Origin: Cephalotus follicularis
Taxonomy: Eukaryota > Streptophyta > Magnoliopsida > Oxalidales > Cephalotaceae
Assembly (NCBI GenBank): GCA_001972305.1
Contig: BDDD01000556.1
Span: 334,032 to 398,031, forward strand
Direction of reading: 5' to 3'
Length of the DNA stretch: 64,000 bases
In this document: positions 23,032 to 33,444 of the stretch, one piece after another
How the letters are laid out: the number at the start of each line of letters is the position of its first letter
Numbering within the stretch: the first letter of the stretch is position 1
Translations under genes and position numbers: made by a program
Notes under the pieces: generated by a model
What the model was told of the DNA's origin: nothing
Seen by the model: only the letters and a program-made list of their open reading frames with translations
The model's database searches: none

Positions 23032-24220
23032 ATAATGACAATTTTGGGCTTGATGAATTTTTCTCTTGTTGGGCTGAACTTAAGCCTTGGTTTTGGCCGG
23101 CCAAATGAAATCCCATAATTTCCAAAAAGGTTTAAGCTCGGCTACTGTGAAGTCAAGGGGCAAGTCTCTAGATCCTTCGCCCAAGAAATGCTTAGTTAGA
23201 TAATTCGACTCTCTCTCATTCAGGCATTCATTCAAGCCTTCAATTCTAGAGAGAACGAGAGAGTGAGAGAGAAAGAGAGAGCTCGATCTAGTGAATAATG
23301 CCAGGGAAATCAAGTGGCAAGGTGCTGAACAAAGAGGAGAAGGAAGTGCGGATCTAAGTTCTAGCAACGGGACTATTTTAGAGCTATAACTCGACATTTA
23401 TCGAGGTAGGCTTTGTTTATATGCTTTGCTTTCAGGCATAATATTGCCTTAAATGATGTATGTTTATATGAATTGATAAATGATGCTGCTATGAACTGTC
23501 TAATTGATATAGTATAATCTGTTGGGATTCGCTGATATGAAATGCTAGTCTATGCTAGCGTAAACTGCTAGATTAGGACTATATGATTGATTAAGGATTT
23601 CCCTAAGCTCTTGGGAGTTGGAATTGATCACTGGGACTTATGATTCTTTTGGATCAAGTGTTAGATTGCCTGTCGGGACTTGAGTTGTCGATGAGCGGAT
23701 TAACATATATATATGGATGTTCCGCTAAGCCCTTGGACTGTTGATGCTTCCAATTAGAGCGTTGGCGCTCTGCCATGGAGACCAGCCCTAATGGCTACAG
23801 AGCAGACCAGTCCTCATGACTACAGAGCAGACCAGTCCAAATGGCTGCAGAGCAGACCAGTCCTCGTGGCTGCAGAGCAGACCAGCCCCAATGGCTGCAG
23901 AGCAGACCAGTCCCAATGGTTGTAGAGCAGACCAATCTTCAAGGCTATAGATGGTAGACCTAAGAGTCTAGAGGTAAACCTCGTACAAGAGGCAAACCTC
24001 ATACTAGAGGCAGATCAGGAAACTCGTTGCCTGACATAAGGACTTATTTTAACACTAAGACTGTGTAGCCTAGGTGAACCTTCTCTGACCCAAAGAGTTT
24101 TATAGTTAAAGACCAGTAGGGTCTAAGGCCTTACTTGATAATGATGAGCCTGACGAGATAATTAACCCCGTCCTCTGCTGTATCATGAAGGAATGGGGAG
24201 TTGGCCACTTAGTCTGAAAT
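23032..24220 (+). mobile_element. Tekay 3' LTR, part 1 (truncated at both ends)
   Basis: Begins abruptly at ATAATGACAATTTTGGGC, which corresponds to 10702 onward of the 5' LTR. The polypurine tract and the first roughly 80 bp of the LTR are deleted. It matches the 5' LTR by eye over its length until CACTTAGTCTGA, where the Sirevirus sequence begins. About 340 bp of LTR (equivalent to 12036-12396) are missing at that junction. Confidence 0.85.
23785..23950 (+). repeat. Minisatellite in Tekay 3' LTR, about 7 copies
   Basis: The same 24-bp unit as 11463-11770 with fewer copies, so it has expanded or contracted since insertion. Confidence 0.85.
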
Positions 24221-24227
24221 ATATATA

Positions 24228-24402
24228 TTAAATTCGTTTGCACACTCTCTATCCCTTTTCTCTTTAATTATATTGTTTGCATAATTGTTATTGTATTATT
24301 TGTTATTGTGTGCTTGTTGTGATGGTTTAGTTTCATAATCTTAATTTGTTAATTCCGCAAACAAATTAATTTGTAATTTAAGGTTGCCATAAGGTCATTT
24401 CA
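24228..24402 (+). mobile_element. Sirevirus 5' LTR, last 175 bp only
   Basis: Nearly identical to 29327-29504 of the 3' LTR, ending AAGGTCATTTCA. Its left edge sits in an AT-dinucleotide stretch shared with the Tekay LTR, a plausible site for the deletion that removed the rest. Confidence 0.85.
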
Positions 24403-24404
24403 AT

Positions 24405-24415
24405 TGGTATCAGAG
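24405..24415 (+). other. Primer-binding site, Sirevirus
   Basis: TGGTATCAGAG, two bases after the LTR end, for initiator Met-tRNA. Confidence 0.85.
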
Positions 24416-24457
24416 AGGTTATCTCATAATTCTTAATTGTTAGAGATGTAAACATCC

Positions 24458-26122
24458 ATGGCAAACCAAATGAATCTAAACGTAGGATTAGAATGATCAT
24501 CCATTACTAGACCTCCATTTTTTTATGGAAACAACTATAGCTTTTGGAAAACTAGAATGACCATCTTTCTACAATCCCTAGACTATCAGTTGTGGCATAT
24601 AATTGTTAATGGTCCTAGAATGCCCACAAAAACAATAGAAGGAGTAGTCTCTCCTAAACCCGAAAATGAATATAATGATAATGATTTTAGGATGCTCCAA
24701 TTAAATTCTAAAGCTAAACATGTTTTATTTTGTGACGTTGGCCCGAATGAATTTAATCGGATATCTTCTTGTGATTCGGCAAAAGAAATATGGGATTTGT
24801 TAGAAGTCACATATGAAGGCACGAATCAAGTTAAGGAATCTAAAATAAGCATGCTTGTACATGAGTATGAATTTTTTATAATGCATGATAATGAGAGTAT
24901 TAGTGATATGTTTACTCGCTTTACTACCATTATTAATTCTCTTAAGAATCTTGGCAAATCCTATCCTAATCAAGAACTTGTAAGGAAAATCTTAAGGTGC
25001 TTGCCAAAGAGTTGGACGCCTAAGGTGACGGCCATTGAGGAGGATAAAGATCTCTCCATTCTCCCACTCGAACAACTTCTAGGTTCCTTGATGACACATG
25101 AGACAACAATGAAGAATCATGAGAATGTGGAAGTCAAGAAGAAGAAATCAATCGCTTTTAAAGCCTCAAAGGAAGATAGTGAAAGTGATGAAGATGGAGA
25201 TGTGGCATTTATCACTTCCCAATTTAAAAGGTTTCTCAAAAATCAAAAAGGGAAAAAGGCTTTCAAGAAGAATTTCCCTCAAGATGAAGAGTCAAGCAAA
25301 AGGGAAGAACCAACATGCTACGAATGCAAAAAGCCGGGCCACTTCAAGAACGAGTGTCCAAACCTTAAAAAGAAAGAGCAATTCAAGAAAAAGAATGAAT
25401 ACTTCAAGAAGAAGAAAGCGATGGTAGCCACATGGTCAGATAGCGATTCCTCAAGCTCCGAAGAGGAAAGTGATGAAGAGGTTGCACACATTGCTTACAT
25501 GGCAATTGAGGATGAGGAAGAAAATGAGGTAAATTTAACTTATGATGAATTGCAAAATGCATATGAAAATTTATATGTTGAATATGAAAATGTATGTTTG
25601 AAAAATAAGACTCTAAAGAAAAATGCTATATCCATGTCTAAAGATATTGATGATTTAAAGAGTGAGAATAGTAAGTATTTAAATGAAATTGAATCTCTAA
25701 AAGGTAAAAATAGCTTTTACATGAATGAGATTGAAATTATAAATGTTTCCTCAAAATTATCAATTGATTCATTGGAAGAAAATGAAAAGCTAAAAATTAA
25801 AATTGATGCTTTGAAGAAAACTTTTTCTAAATTTTCTAATAGTAGTGACAAGTTGGATAATTTGCTAGGACTTCAAAGGTGTGTGTTTGACAAAGCCGGT
25901 CTCGGCTACGAAGAAATGAAGAATGTCAAACATTTTAAGAATTTTTTTGTTAAGAAAAGTGAGCCAAAAATGTCTTGCAATTATTTTGGTAGATTAGGAC
26001 ATGTATCTACTTCATGCTTTTATAGAAAGAACATTGGTAAAACTAGGAGAATTTGGGTTCCAAAAGGAACTTTCGTGACTAACGCTCAAGGACCCAAATT
26101 TATTTGGGTACCAAAAGTTTGA
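24458..26122 (+). pseudogene. Sirevirus gag, near complete with one early stop
   Basis: The probable start is ATG 24458 (MANQMNLNVGLE). A TGA at 24494-24496 breaks the frame; downstream it is open for over 1.6 kb, giving about 540 codons. The capsid region includes SFWKTRMTIFLQSLDYQLW and EIWDLLEVTYEGTNQVKESK. A CCHC knuckle, CYECKKPGHFKNEC, is at 25316-25357. Acidic and lysine-rich stretches follow, then a long predicted coiled coil (about 25530-25850). A second knuckle, CNYFGRLGHVSTSC near 25978, has its second cysteine changed to phenylalanine. The product ends at a stop at 26120-26122 after WVPK, where intact relatives continue into protease. Gag would assemble the particle. Confidence 0.85.
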
Positions 26123-26454
26123 ATTCTCTTACTTTGTAGGTGTGCTCAAAGGAAATGGTACTATGGAATATCAAGTTATATATATGACTAGTGAGCACAT
26201 GTGTAGTAAGTTCTTTTTTGTTTTTGTACATGACATGTTGTTGGTATGCTTGTATGTCTTACGAATTTTTGAATGCAATTATATGATTGGATGCATTTTT
26301 TTTAAAATCATGTCTTGCATCAAACATTGAGTTTTGAACTCAATCATATCAAAATGCTCAAACATCTAAGTCACTATTAATTAATAATAGCTGACTATGA
26401 TTCCTTCAGATCAAAGAAAAGACTCCAATCTGCCAAATTCAATTTCTGCAGATT

Positions 26455-26526
26455 CCAGCCGACTGGTGTCCTGGTCCAATCGACTGTTTGTGATCCAGTC
26501 GACTGTCCAAAGACACCAGTCGACTG
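26455..26526. repeat. CAG(T/C)CGACTG boxes 5' of the env-like ORF
   Basis: Four boxes in 72 bp (CCAGCCGACTGG, CCAATCGACTG, CCAGTCGACTG twice), about 115 bp before the env-like start codon. The same position is occupied by boxes in the minus-strand copy at 57347-57421. Confidence 0.88.
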
Positions 26527-26640
26527 TTTTTACACAGAACAGATTTTATAAAACGCGATTTTCCTTCTCTCTCACAATCTTTTTTTCCAAAAACACTGCC
26601 CAAACCCTAAAAATCGCCAAAACTCGTCCCTCTATCATCT

Positions 26641-27743
26641 ATGGCATCAAGGAAGAGAAAAAGTCCGGGAACCAAGCAAGGAAGCTCAAGAATGGACTAT
26701 GATGGTAACCTATTTCTCTCAAAGGAAAATGAGGAGAGGTATAATTTTCCTTTAAATTCAGTCAAATTACATCATGAGAAATGGTTAGATAGAGAGATTT
26801 TAACTTGCAATATTGCTTACATTAGACCATGGCTTGAACAATTAGGATGGTTTGATTATTTGTGTTCATCTCACCCTATATACCCTAGGTTAGTGAAACT
26901 TTTTTATGCTAACCTTGAGAAATCCTCCAATTGTGTTGCCAAATATTTTATTCTTGGGGTTGCTGTTGAAATAACCCCTGAATTCATAGGTGAAACCCTA
27001 GGAATTCCATGCACCGGTATCACACACTTTAATGATATCGAGAAATCCGATGCATTGAAAATTTGCTTAAACGGTCCAATGTCAATCCTATTATGACCGT
27101 CACTAGTAGCCATTTGCCCATAGCTACTCGTATTCTTTTATTACTAGTTACCAACACTTTGTTTCCAAGAGAAGGCTCGCATACCCTCCCATCCGAGCGA
27201 GACCTAAAATTAGTAGCTTGCATAAAGAATGGAACCCTTGTCAATCTCTCATACCTTATTGTTAACCATATTTTGTCAAGACCCAATCACCTCCCATATC
27301 CTATGCTTCTAAGTAGGATTCTAGCTACCCTAGACATTAACCTTAATGATGAACACAATGTCAAACCGAAATCCAAACAATTGATAAACAAAGTCGGTTT
27401 AAGGAATTGTAATATCAAGTTTGAAGATGGTCTATGGGTAAAGATACAAGCTGCAGGAAGAGCACCGGTAAGGGAACCGGCTGTAGATATTGGGAGATAT
27501 GTCGGGGAAGAAGAGGAAGAAGATGATGACGGAGATAGATTCGAAGTGAGGCCAAGTGTTGGAGGAAGCGGGAGTGGTAGTAGTCGGCCAACCATGGAGT
27601 CGCTACAAGCGAAAATGGAATACATTCAAGGAAGGGTGGATCAAATTTATGATCGTCTAGATTCGCAAGATGCACAAATGGCCCAAGTGATCCAAATGCT
27701 CCAAAATGCCTTCCCTCAACAACCACCTCCCGGATCATCTTGA
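26641..27743 (+). pseudogene. Env-like third ORF of Sirevirus (plant transposon protein domain), frameshifted
   Basis: Starts MASRKRKSPGTKQG. The central region HEKWLDREIL...LVKLFYANL...TPEFIGETLGIP resembles the putative plant transposon protein domain often found in the extra ORF of Sireviruses. A frameshift near 27063-27080 splits the gene. The second part, from about 27075, carries the conserved TSSHLPIATRILLLLVTNTLF segment, an acidic run (EEEEEDDDGD), a Gly/Ser linker and a short coiled coil ending in QQPPPGSS. It corresponds to about 367 codons in all. The homologue on the minus strand (57232-56078) is collinear. Its role is unknown: it was called envelope-like from position, but I see no clear signal peptide or membrane anchor. 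Confidence 0.78.
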
Positions 27744-28018
27744 GCAACATCCTATGCATATCATATTTTCTTTTTGTAATGTGTGATGAACTTGCTAAAG
27801 AATTTGTGTTTTGATTTTCTATTGTAAGATGACTTTGATTATGTAATGAATTTGCATTGTTATTTATGTAATGAAGTTTTTAGTGTGTTGATGAAATGAA
27901 TTGTTTATGCTTGCCATTGTATATGCTTGCCATTACTTTATTTTCTCTCCACATATTGAATTTGTGTATGCTTTCTCTAAAAACATATTTTGATGCTCAA
28001 GCACTTTGTTAAAAATTT
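27744..28018. other. Sirevirus 3' spacer
   Basis: AT-rich sequence between the env-like ORF and the first polypurine tract, with repeated ATGAA/ATTTG words. No gene was seen. Confidence 0.6.
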
Positions 28019-28033
28019 TAATATGTGCTGTGA

Positions 28034-28356
28034 TTAAGGGGGAGTTTCTTTGAACTTTTTGTTGCTTGACAAAAAGGGGGAGATGATTATTGGTATTGCA
28101 TTGATAGATTGGTTTTGATAGATTGGTTTTGATAGATTGGTATTACATTGGTAAAATTGAGCATTGCATTGAAAAATTGCTTAGGTATACATTGTCTTTT
28201 TGACACTATGCATACAAAAAGGGGGAGAATTGTTGCTAAATCACTTGGACAAATGCTTAGACTTGATAATTTGTAGTTTGAGTTAATTTCAGTAAGTTAA
28301 ATGTCAAAATCATGCAATATTAGGCTTGTTTTGTCAATCATCAAAAAGGGGGAGAT
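28034..28356 (+). other. Cluster of polypurine tracts upstream of the 3' LTR
   Basis: AAGGGGGAG occurs near 28036 and AAAAAGGGGGAG near 28071, 28217 and 28344; the last directly abuts the LTR start at 28357. The PPT primes plus-strand DNA synthesis. Multiplication of the PPT is a documented Sirevirus trait. Short direct repeats of TGATAGATTGGTTT lie between the second and third copies. Confidence 0.88.
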
Positions 28357-28531
28357 TGTTGGCTTTTTGCCACCCCTTTAATTGTGTTAAAGATTATGTT
28401 TCGATGATTAACAAACAAGTAACAATCAAGAAATACGTGTATGCATGTTTTGATATCATACAAATTCATATACTCACTTGGTTGTAATATTGAAAGTGTT
28501 GCAAAGGTATAAATTGCAGATACAGGCATTT

Positions 28532-28900
28532 CCAATCGACTGCCATTGATGTCCAGCCGACTGTTGAGGTTGTGTAGTCGACTGCCTAAGGATGACTAGC
28601 CGACTGGACCTTCAAACAAACCCAGAATCTGCATTTGCACTCCAGCCAGCCGACTGCCTCAGGGCTCCAGTCGACTGCCGTGACAATCCAGCCGACTGCC
28701 AAGGCTTTCCAGCCGATTGCCAAGAGGTGCATATTTCAACCAGTAGCTTCTGGAAATCGAATTTCTAGCTCAGACACCCGACTGGAACAGAGCACCAGTC
28801 GACTGCCCAGTCCATCCAGCCGACTGCCTCTCTTCAACGGCTATAATTACAAATGCACAACAATTTACCAGCCGACTGCAAGGAAAATCCAGCCGACTGG
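28532..28900. repeat. CAG(T/C)CGACTG box array in Sirevirus LTR, about 13 copies
   Basis: Boxes recur every 15-45 bp, mostly CCAGCCGACTGCC or CCAGTCGACTGCC. The sequences between boxes are largely unrelated to each other, so the box and not a longer unit is the conserved element. Confidence 0.9.
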
Positions 28901-28942
28901 ATTTGGTCTGATTGCTTAAAAATAGATCCGTTGGAGGATCTC

Positions 28943-28950
28943 TATATAAG
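28943..28950 (+). promoter_or_regulatory. Likely TATA box of Sirevirus LTR
   Basis: TATATAAG lies downstream of the box array and about 555 bp before the LTR end. It is the only strong TATA-like match in that stretch. Confidence 0.5.
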
Positions 28951-29504
28951 GAAGAATGTGGTATCTTTACATAAGAGACACAACAAGAGATAACAAGCAA
29001 ATACACATTTGTTCCAAGCAACACAAGAGCTATCCTACATCTTTCAAATCATATCCAAAGCTTGTAACTAAGATATAACTTTAATATCCAACCTTTGAGA
29101 GGTTATTGTAAACACAACACAAATCACTTTTATCATTCATTGTAATAGAGGGGAGTGAACCCTTGTAAGGTGTTTGTTTGATTTACACCCGGAACCCAAA
29201 ATCAAGTGTAAGGTGGTTTGCTTTGATTTGCACCCGTAAGCCAAAAATCAAAGGTTGCTAGTGGTACCTAGTGGAATCTCAAGGGGTTCTTGAGAAAGTG
29301 GACGTAGGCACGGATTTTGCCGAACTACTATAAATTCGTTTGCACACTCTCTATCCCTTTTCTCTTTAATTATATTGTTTGCATAATTGTTATTGTATTA
29401 TTTGTTATTGTGTGCTTGTTGTGATTGTTTAGTTTCATAATCTTAATTTGTTAATTCCGCAAACAAATTAATTTTTAGTTTAAGGTTTCCATAAGGTCAT
29501 TTCA

Positions 29505-30269
29505 GTTACTATTATAAAGAGACTAACATTAAGAGAAAGAATTAGGTAGGCCAAGTATTATCTCAATTTCATCCTCTGCAGCACAAGCAATGCGTAGACG
29601 ATGGTAATGATCAACCACAATAGAGTAGTGTACATTACATATGAAGCTACCTTAAGCCGAGAAACCTCATAGTAGTTTGATACATTGGCAGAGAAGGCAG
29701 ATGAGAGTTTATATATATATATTAAGATAATATGCCCTTGTCTTCTCTCTCGGCAGAGGGGGCTGAGGAGGACTTGTAAGGACTCTGTATTGATATGGAT
29801 GGTGACATTGTGACATTTTGGGTTATTGCCTGACATTCATGCATCTCATACTCTGCATACATCTGTGCATATATTGTATTGCCTACACAACCATGAGTTG
29901 CTGACCCATTCTTGAAATGGGTCAGGGTCAGGTACAGGAGATGCATCGCAGTGAGCAGTTGGGCCAGAGCACAGAGTAAGGACTTTTGCAGTAGAATAAC
30001 TTCCTTTTCCTACCATATCGTTGAAGAATGTTGTAAACAGTTTTCTTTGACCTACCGGATTGTGGAAGTGCATTTGATATGAGGTAAGACATACTAATGT
30101 ATACATTTTGGGTCTATCCACATGAGTTAACTTTTTGGTTATTTATCCACATGTTTAACTCTGATAAAGTTTTTTAACTTGTTGCATGTTGTGGAAATGA
30201 TGATAGTGATTCATAGACGGCTTGCCACATGTCGGACTGTGGGGTCCACCCATTGTCCGGGGTGTGACA
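29505..30269 (+). mobile_element. Tekay 3' LTR, part 2
   Basis: Resumes at TTACTATTATAAAGAG, equivalent to about 12396 of the 5' LTR, and runs to GGGGTGTGACA at 30269. Across the point where the solo LTR sits in the 5' copy this LTR is uninterrupted (near 29930), which confirms that insertion. The ATGAT duplication follows. Confidence 0.88.
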
Positions 30270-30525
30270 ATGATAGCATCAATTAGCTATGAGCTTCAAT
30301 GTCAGCATGAACATATGATTGAAGCTAGGTTTGTGCTTCTTCACTTGCAAGAGTTGTATGGTGAACAAAGCAGGACAACTCGTTATCAGCTCTTTAAAGA
30401 GTTGTACAGTACCAAGATGACTGCGGGATCATTTGCGAACGATCATTGTCTGAAAATAATTAGTTGTATTGAGCAACTAGCTTCGCTCGGCTTCATTCAG
30501 GATGCCGAGTTCAGCACAAGTATCT
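30270..30525 (+). pseudogene. Copia gag, second part (outer copia)
   Basis: After the ATGAT duplication the frame continues IASISYELQCQHEHMIEAR, then LHLQELYGEQSRTTRYQLFK and a leucine-rich IEQLASLGF block. This is the middle of Ty1/copia gag and aligns with the family B gag at 53100-53290. It ends near 30525, where unrelated sequence of the minus-strand LTR begins. Confidence 0.8.
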
Positions 30526-30999
30526 CCCATAGAGAAGTTCACATATATAAATCAAATACCCAAATCATTGTTTCAAACCCATAATACAAATTATCCAATT
30601 TGAACAAGTACAAGTTATCATCCTCTCCAACATGAGTAGGATTATCATAATACAAAATTAGCTTAAGCAACCTTCAAATAGCAGCTTCCAAAATAGCCTT
30701 AACCGCACCTGTCCGATTGCCTCTGTCAATCTTAAATAGTAGGGGGTTAGCCTCTGTCCTCACTCGGCTAAGTATAAATACATTTTGGGATCAAGTAATG
30801 AATGACATGAAATGAATGCATTCATGATGCAATACATAAATAACACAGGATATACATGAATATATATATATCCACAGTGCAGGTGTCACCCGAGGGTTAC
30901 ATTAACACAAGTACAGGCCTATCCCCAAAGAGGCCAGATAAAACAATCAGGTCATTAAGGACCCATCAAGCCAGATCAAGTTGCTGACACCCAGGCTCA

Positions 31000-31330
31000 A
31001 CAACCGGTTACTTACACAGCAGTGCTTAGTAACCAAAAGGGAGTCCCTAGCTACTTGCCCAACAGAGCTCAGTAACCATTGCATGGACAACCCCAGCTAC
31101 TTACCCAACAGAGTTTAGTGGCTACTGTATATGGAACTTCCAACTACTTTCCCAACAGAGCTCAGTAGTAGAATTCCTGGCTACTTACCCAACAGAGTTT
31201 AGTAACCCAAACAATCCATCACAAGTAATTAACAAATATGAATACTTGCAACCAAAGCATCCAAAATGGGCATCGGTCCTTTTTAACACAGCTTACAGCT
31301 TCAGCTACTCCCCCAACAGAGTTTAGTAAC
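31000..31330 (-). repeat. Minisatellite in the minus-strand family A LTR
   Basis: Seven or so diverged copies, each containing GCTACTT(A/G)CCCAACAGAG and TTTAGTAACC, spaced 45-60 bp. Confidence 0.7.
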
Positions 31331-31758
31331 CCAAACAAAATTTCACAATCCTTTTCAAGTGATTTATAAGTATAAACTCTTGAAACATATATATATTTGC
31401 TCAAATATATAATAGTCCTTTTTCAATCCTTTTCAAGTAGTTTTAGTGTATCATAAAATACTTGAAAACAATACATTGAAAATGTACACCGATCTTTCGA
31501 AAATACAAATGTTCGTATAACATAATTTCAATTATGTGAAACCATTTTGCAATCCTTTTTTTTTTTTGAAAAATATACATTTCCGCACAACATCATATAC
31601 ACATTTTCCGAATCGAAAACCATTTAAGAAATCATGCGGTATCACAACAATTCAATTCACAATAGTATGCAATGCAACCATATGCTCATACGTGCCTAGA
31701 GTCATTTCTAGAATCGTTCCGGAGCTAACGGGTCCAAATTGAGTCAAACCAGGAGGAA

Positions 31759-32026
31759 AGGCGTCGACGCCTTTCCTCAATGCGTCGATGCTTATTGTCC
31801 AAAAGCGTCGAGGTTTATTTCCAATGTCAGTGCTTGTAACAGTACGAAACGCGTCGATGTTTTTCTGTAGGCGTCGATGTCTACAAGCCAAAACCCTTGG
31901 GCGTCGACGTTCATCACAACGCGTCGACACTTAAGGTAGGAACCTTAACACGTCCTCGCGTTATGCGTTAGACCTAATACACAGCAACCGAAGACGTCGA
32001 TGCCTTCAATAGACGTCGACGTTTAA
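31759..32026. repeat. GTCGAC-type box array, minus-strand LTR, cluster 1
   Basis: About nine boxes, for example GGCGTCGACGCCTTT near 31759 (GGCGTCGACGCC is a perfect 12-bp palindrome), AAGCGTCGAGG near 31801 and the pair at 31993-32026. Confidence 0.85.
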
Positions 32027-32225
32027 GTGGTACCAGGAGGTATCACCTCGTCCAATCTCCATTCCAAGGAAGAATTCATCCTCCATCCACGCATGCAATT
32101 CCAGATACATTACTTATGGCGTAACACGCACAACAGGTTATTCATATGTATAACTAGATCATCAACCTATCAACAATCCATAAAAGTCCAAAAGTAAACA
32201 TTGCAGTCTGCAAATATTTGAGCAG

Positions 32226-32311
32226 GACGTCGACGTCTTATTTTAAGCATCGATGTCTATTGCCTCATCGCATAAAGACGTCGATGCTTACCCCGTGAGC
32301 ATTGACATTTA
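32226..32311. repeat. GTCGAC-type box array, minus-strand LTR, cluster 2
   Basis: Two pairs: GACGTCGACGTC with AAGCATCGATGTC, and AAAGACGTCGATGC with GAGCATTGACATT. Confidence 0.82.
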
Positions 32312-33082
32312 AAAGCCCAGAACACTTTCTCTTTCGTTCCATCCACAAAACAGGAGTATTCAACCCTAATATACATGCAATCTAACATGGGATTCACCCA
32401 GAAATCAACATGCATACATAGTCCACACAACCAGGTGTTCACATTATCAACCAAACATCCAAATCAACTCCAAACAGGCATGCAATTCAGGCATTTTATT
32501 CATGGCAAAACATTGACTTTGAACTCAATTATGTACATATAATTCCCCTACCTCTGGTTTCAAGTTAGAAACCTTGTAAGTCCACCTCTTTGTGTTCCAA
32601 GAATTGATCACAGCAGCCCCAAGTTCGTCCCTTGCTGCTGGTCCACAAGCTTTGGATCCCAAGCTTCAAAGTGTTCAACAATGGTGGAACTCCCTCTTCA
32701 CTCTTACACTCTGTTTCCCTACTCTAACTGGTTCCTCTCTTCCTTTTCCCTCTTTAGGCGTTTCTAGCCGAATCAGTGGGGAAGGGAGGAGCATTTATGT
32801 TATGTGACTCTCTCTTTCCTTCTGTAATAAAGAACACTCCCGTGTCCTCTCCCTCTTCCCCATTCAATTTCTGCATTCTAACTTTGTTCCCTTCTCATTT
32901 TCTTTTGCAGGTTGCATGCATACCAACATTTATCACATTCTTCATCCCTCTTTAGTCATGCAGGTCAGGAGGCTATTATGCATGCCCAACACGTCCCACT
33001 TCGTGTCTCAAGGTGCCTGCAAAAGGTCCAGAACTGTCTCCCTTTGCACGTTACTCTGTCAGCAGAGTAACGTGCCCGACAT

Positions 33083-33242
33083 TCGATGTTACGCATCGAC
33101 GTCTTCTATAGACGTCGACGTCTTTTCTCCTTTTTACACGAGGGCATCGATGTTCTTGCCTACATCGACGTGCATGTGCATGCATTTACGTGCGCCATTT
33201 GTTCCCATAGGTGTCGACGCTTTCCAAGGACATCGACGCGTT
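33083..33242. repeat. GTCGAC-type box array, minus-strand LTR, cluster 3
   Basis: Includes ATCGACGTCT-TCTAT-AGACGTCGACG at about 33096-33121, a nearly perfect 11-bp stem with a 5-base loop, and two weaker pairs to 33242. Confidence 0.87.
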
Positions 33243-33444
33243 TAGCCCAAAACTGCACCATTTTGTCTCTAATTGCATCATTTAGAATTTCTTTAACATT
33301 CAAATCATTCCCTCTTCCAAAATCTAACCTTTTAAATTTTGGAAAGCATCATCTAAGTCAAAAATTATGTCATTCTCATTAATTCAATAATAAGATTTCA
33401 ATAAAACTGAAATATTACATTGTGCAAAAATCTCGGACGTTACA

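Larger units (their letters stand above)
24221..29504 (+). mobile_element. Sirevirus-type copia, pol deleted, in Tekay 3' LTR
   Basis: The order is truncated 5' LTR, PBS, gag, box cluster, env-like ORF, polypurine-tract cluster, full 3' LTR. Long gag with zinc knuckles, a third ORF after pol, several PPT copies and symmetric LTR boxes are the known marks of env-containing Sireviruses (SIRE1/Maximus). Here gag is followed within about 500 bp by the env-like ORF, so nearly all of protease, integrase, RT and RNase H is missing. Only a protease-start remnant (KWYYG near 26154) remains. The 5' LTR has lost about 970 bp, so no target duplication can be shown. Confidence 0.85.
28357..29504 (+). mobile_element. 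Sirevirus 3' LTR (complete, 1148 bp)
   Basis: Starts TGTTGGC right after the last polypurine tract and ends AAGGTCATTTCA, after which the Tekay LTR resumes. It contains about 13 CAG(T/C)CGACTG boxes (28532-28900), followed about 40 bp later by TATATAAG at 28943-28950, a likely TATA box. The boxes thus sit just upstream of the presumed promoter. Confidence 0.9.
10624..30269 (+). mobile_element. Tekay/Del-type Ty3-gypsy chromovirus (with nested insertions)
   Basis: The order is 5' LTR, initiator-Met PBS, gag with CCHC knuckle, protease, RT-RNase H, integrase with GPY/F-type module and chromodomain-like end, then 3' LTR. The order and the chromodomain fit the Tekay/Del lineage of plant chromoviruses. 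The element is bounded by a perfect 5-bp duplication ATGAT (10619-10623 and 30270-30274) and begins TGTAAGCCCC and ends GTGTGACA. Four insertions lie inside: 12789-15467, 16724-18893, about 20453-20565 and 24221-29504. Every coding region carries stops, and by eye the two LTRs differ at about one base in ten, so this is an old, dead copy. Confidence 0.88.
30526..33444 (-). mobile_element. Family A-like LTR, minus strand
   Basis: The reverse complement begins TGTAACGTCC at 33444 and carries the GA-rich, box-array and CCGAGTGAGGAC landmarks of family A in order. The last roughly 250 bp (30526-30770) differ from the reference solo LTR, so this is a subfamily or a composite. No duplication of the right flank GTAAT is seen at the left edge. 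A minisatellite with unit GCTACTTACCCAACAGAG is at about 31000-31330. Confidence 0.72.

Noticed and set aside
28532..28900. 94-codon ORF across the Sirevirus LTR boxes (28635-28919)
   Set aside because: The QPTA/QST-type repeats are translations of the CAGCCGACTG boxes; the frame is not kept in other box arrays.
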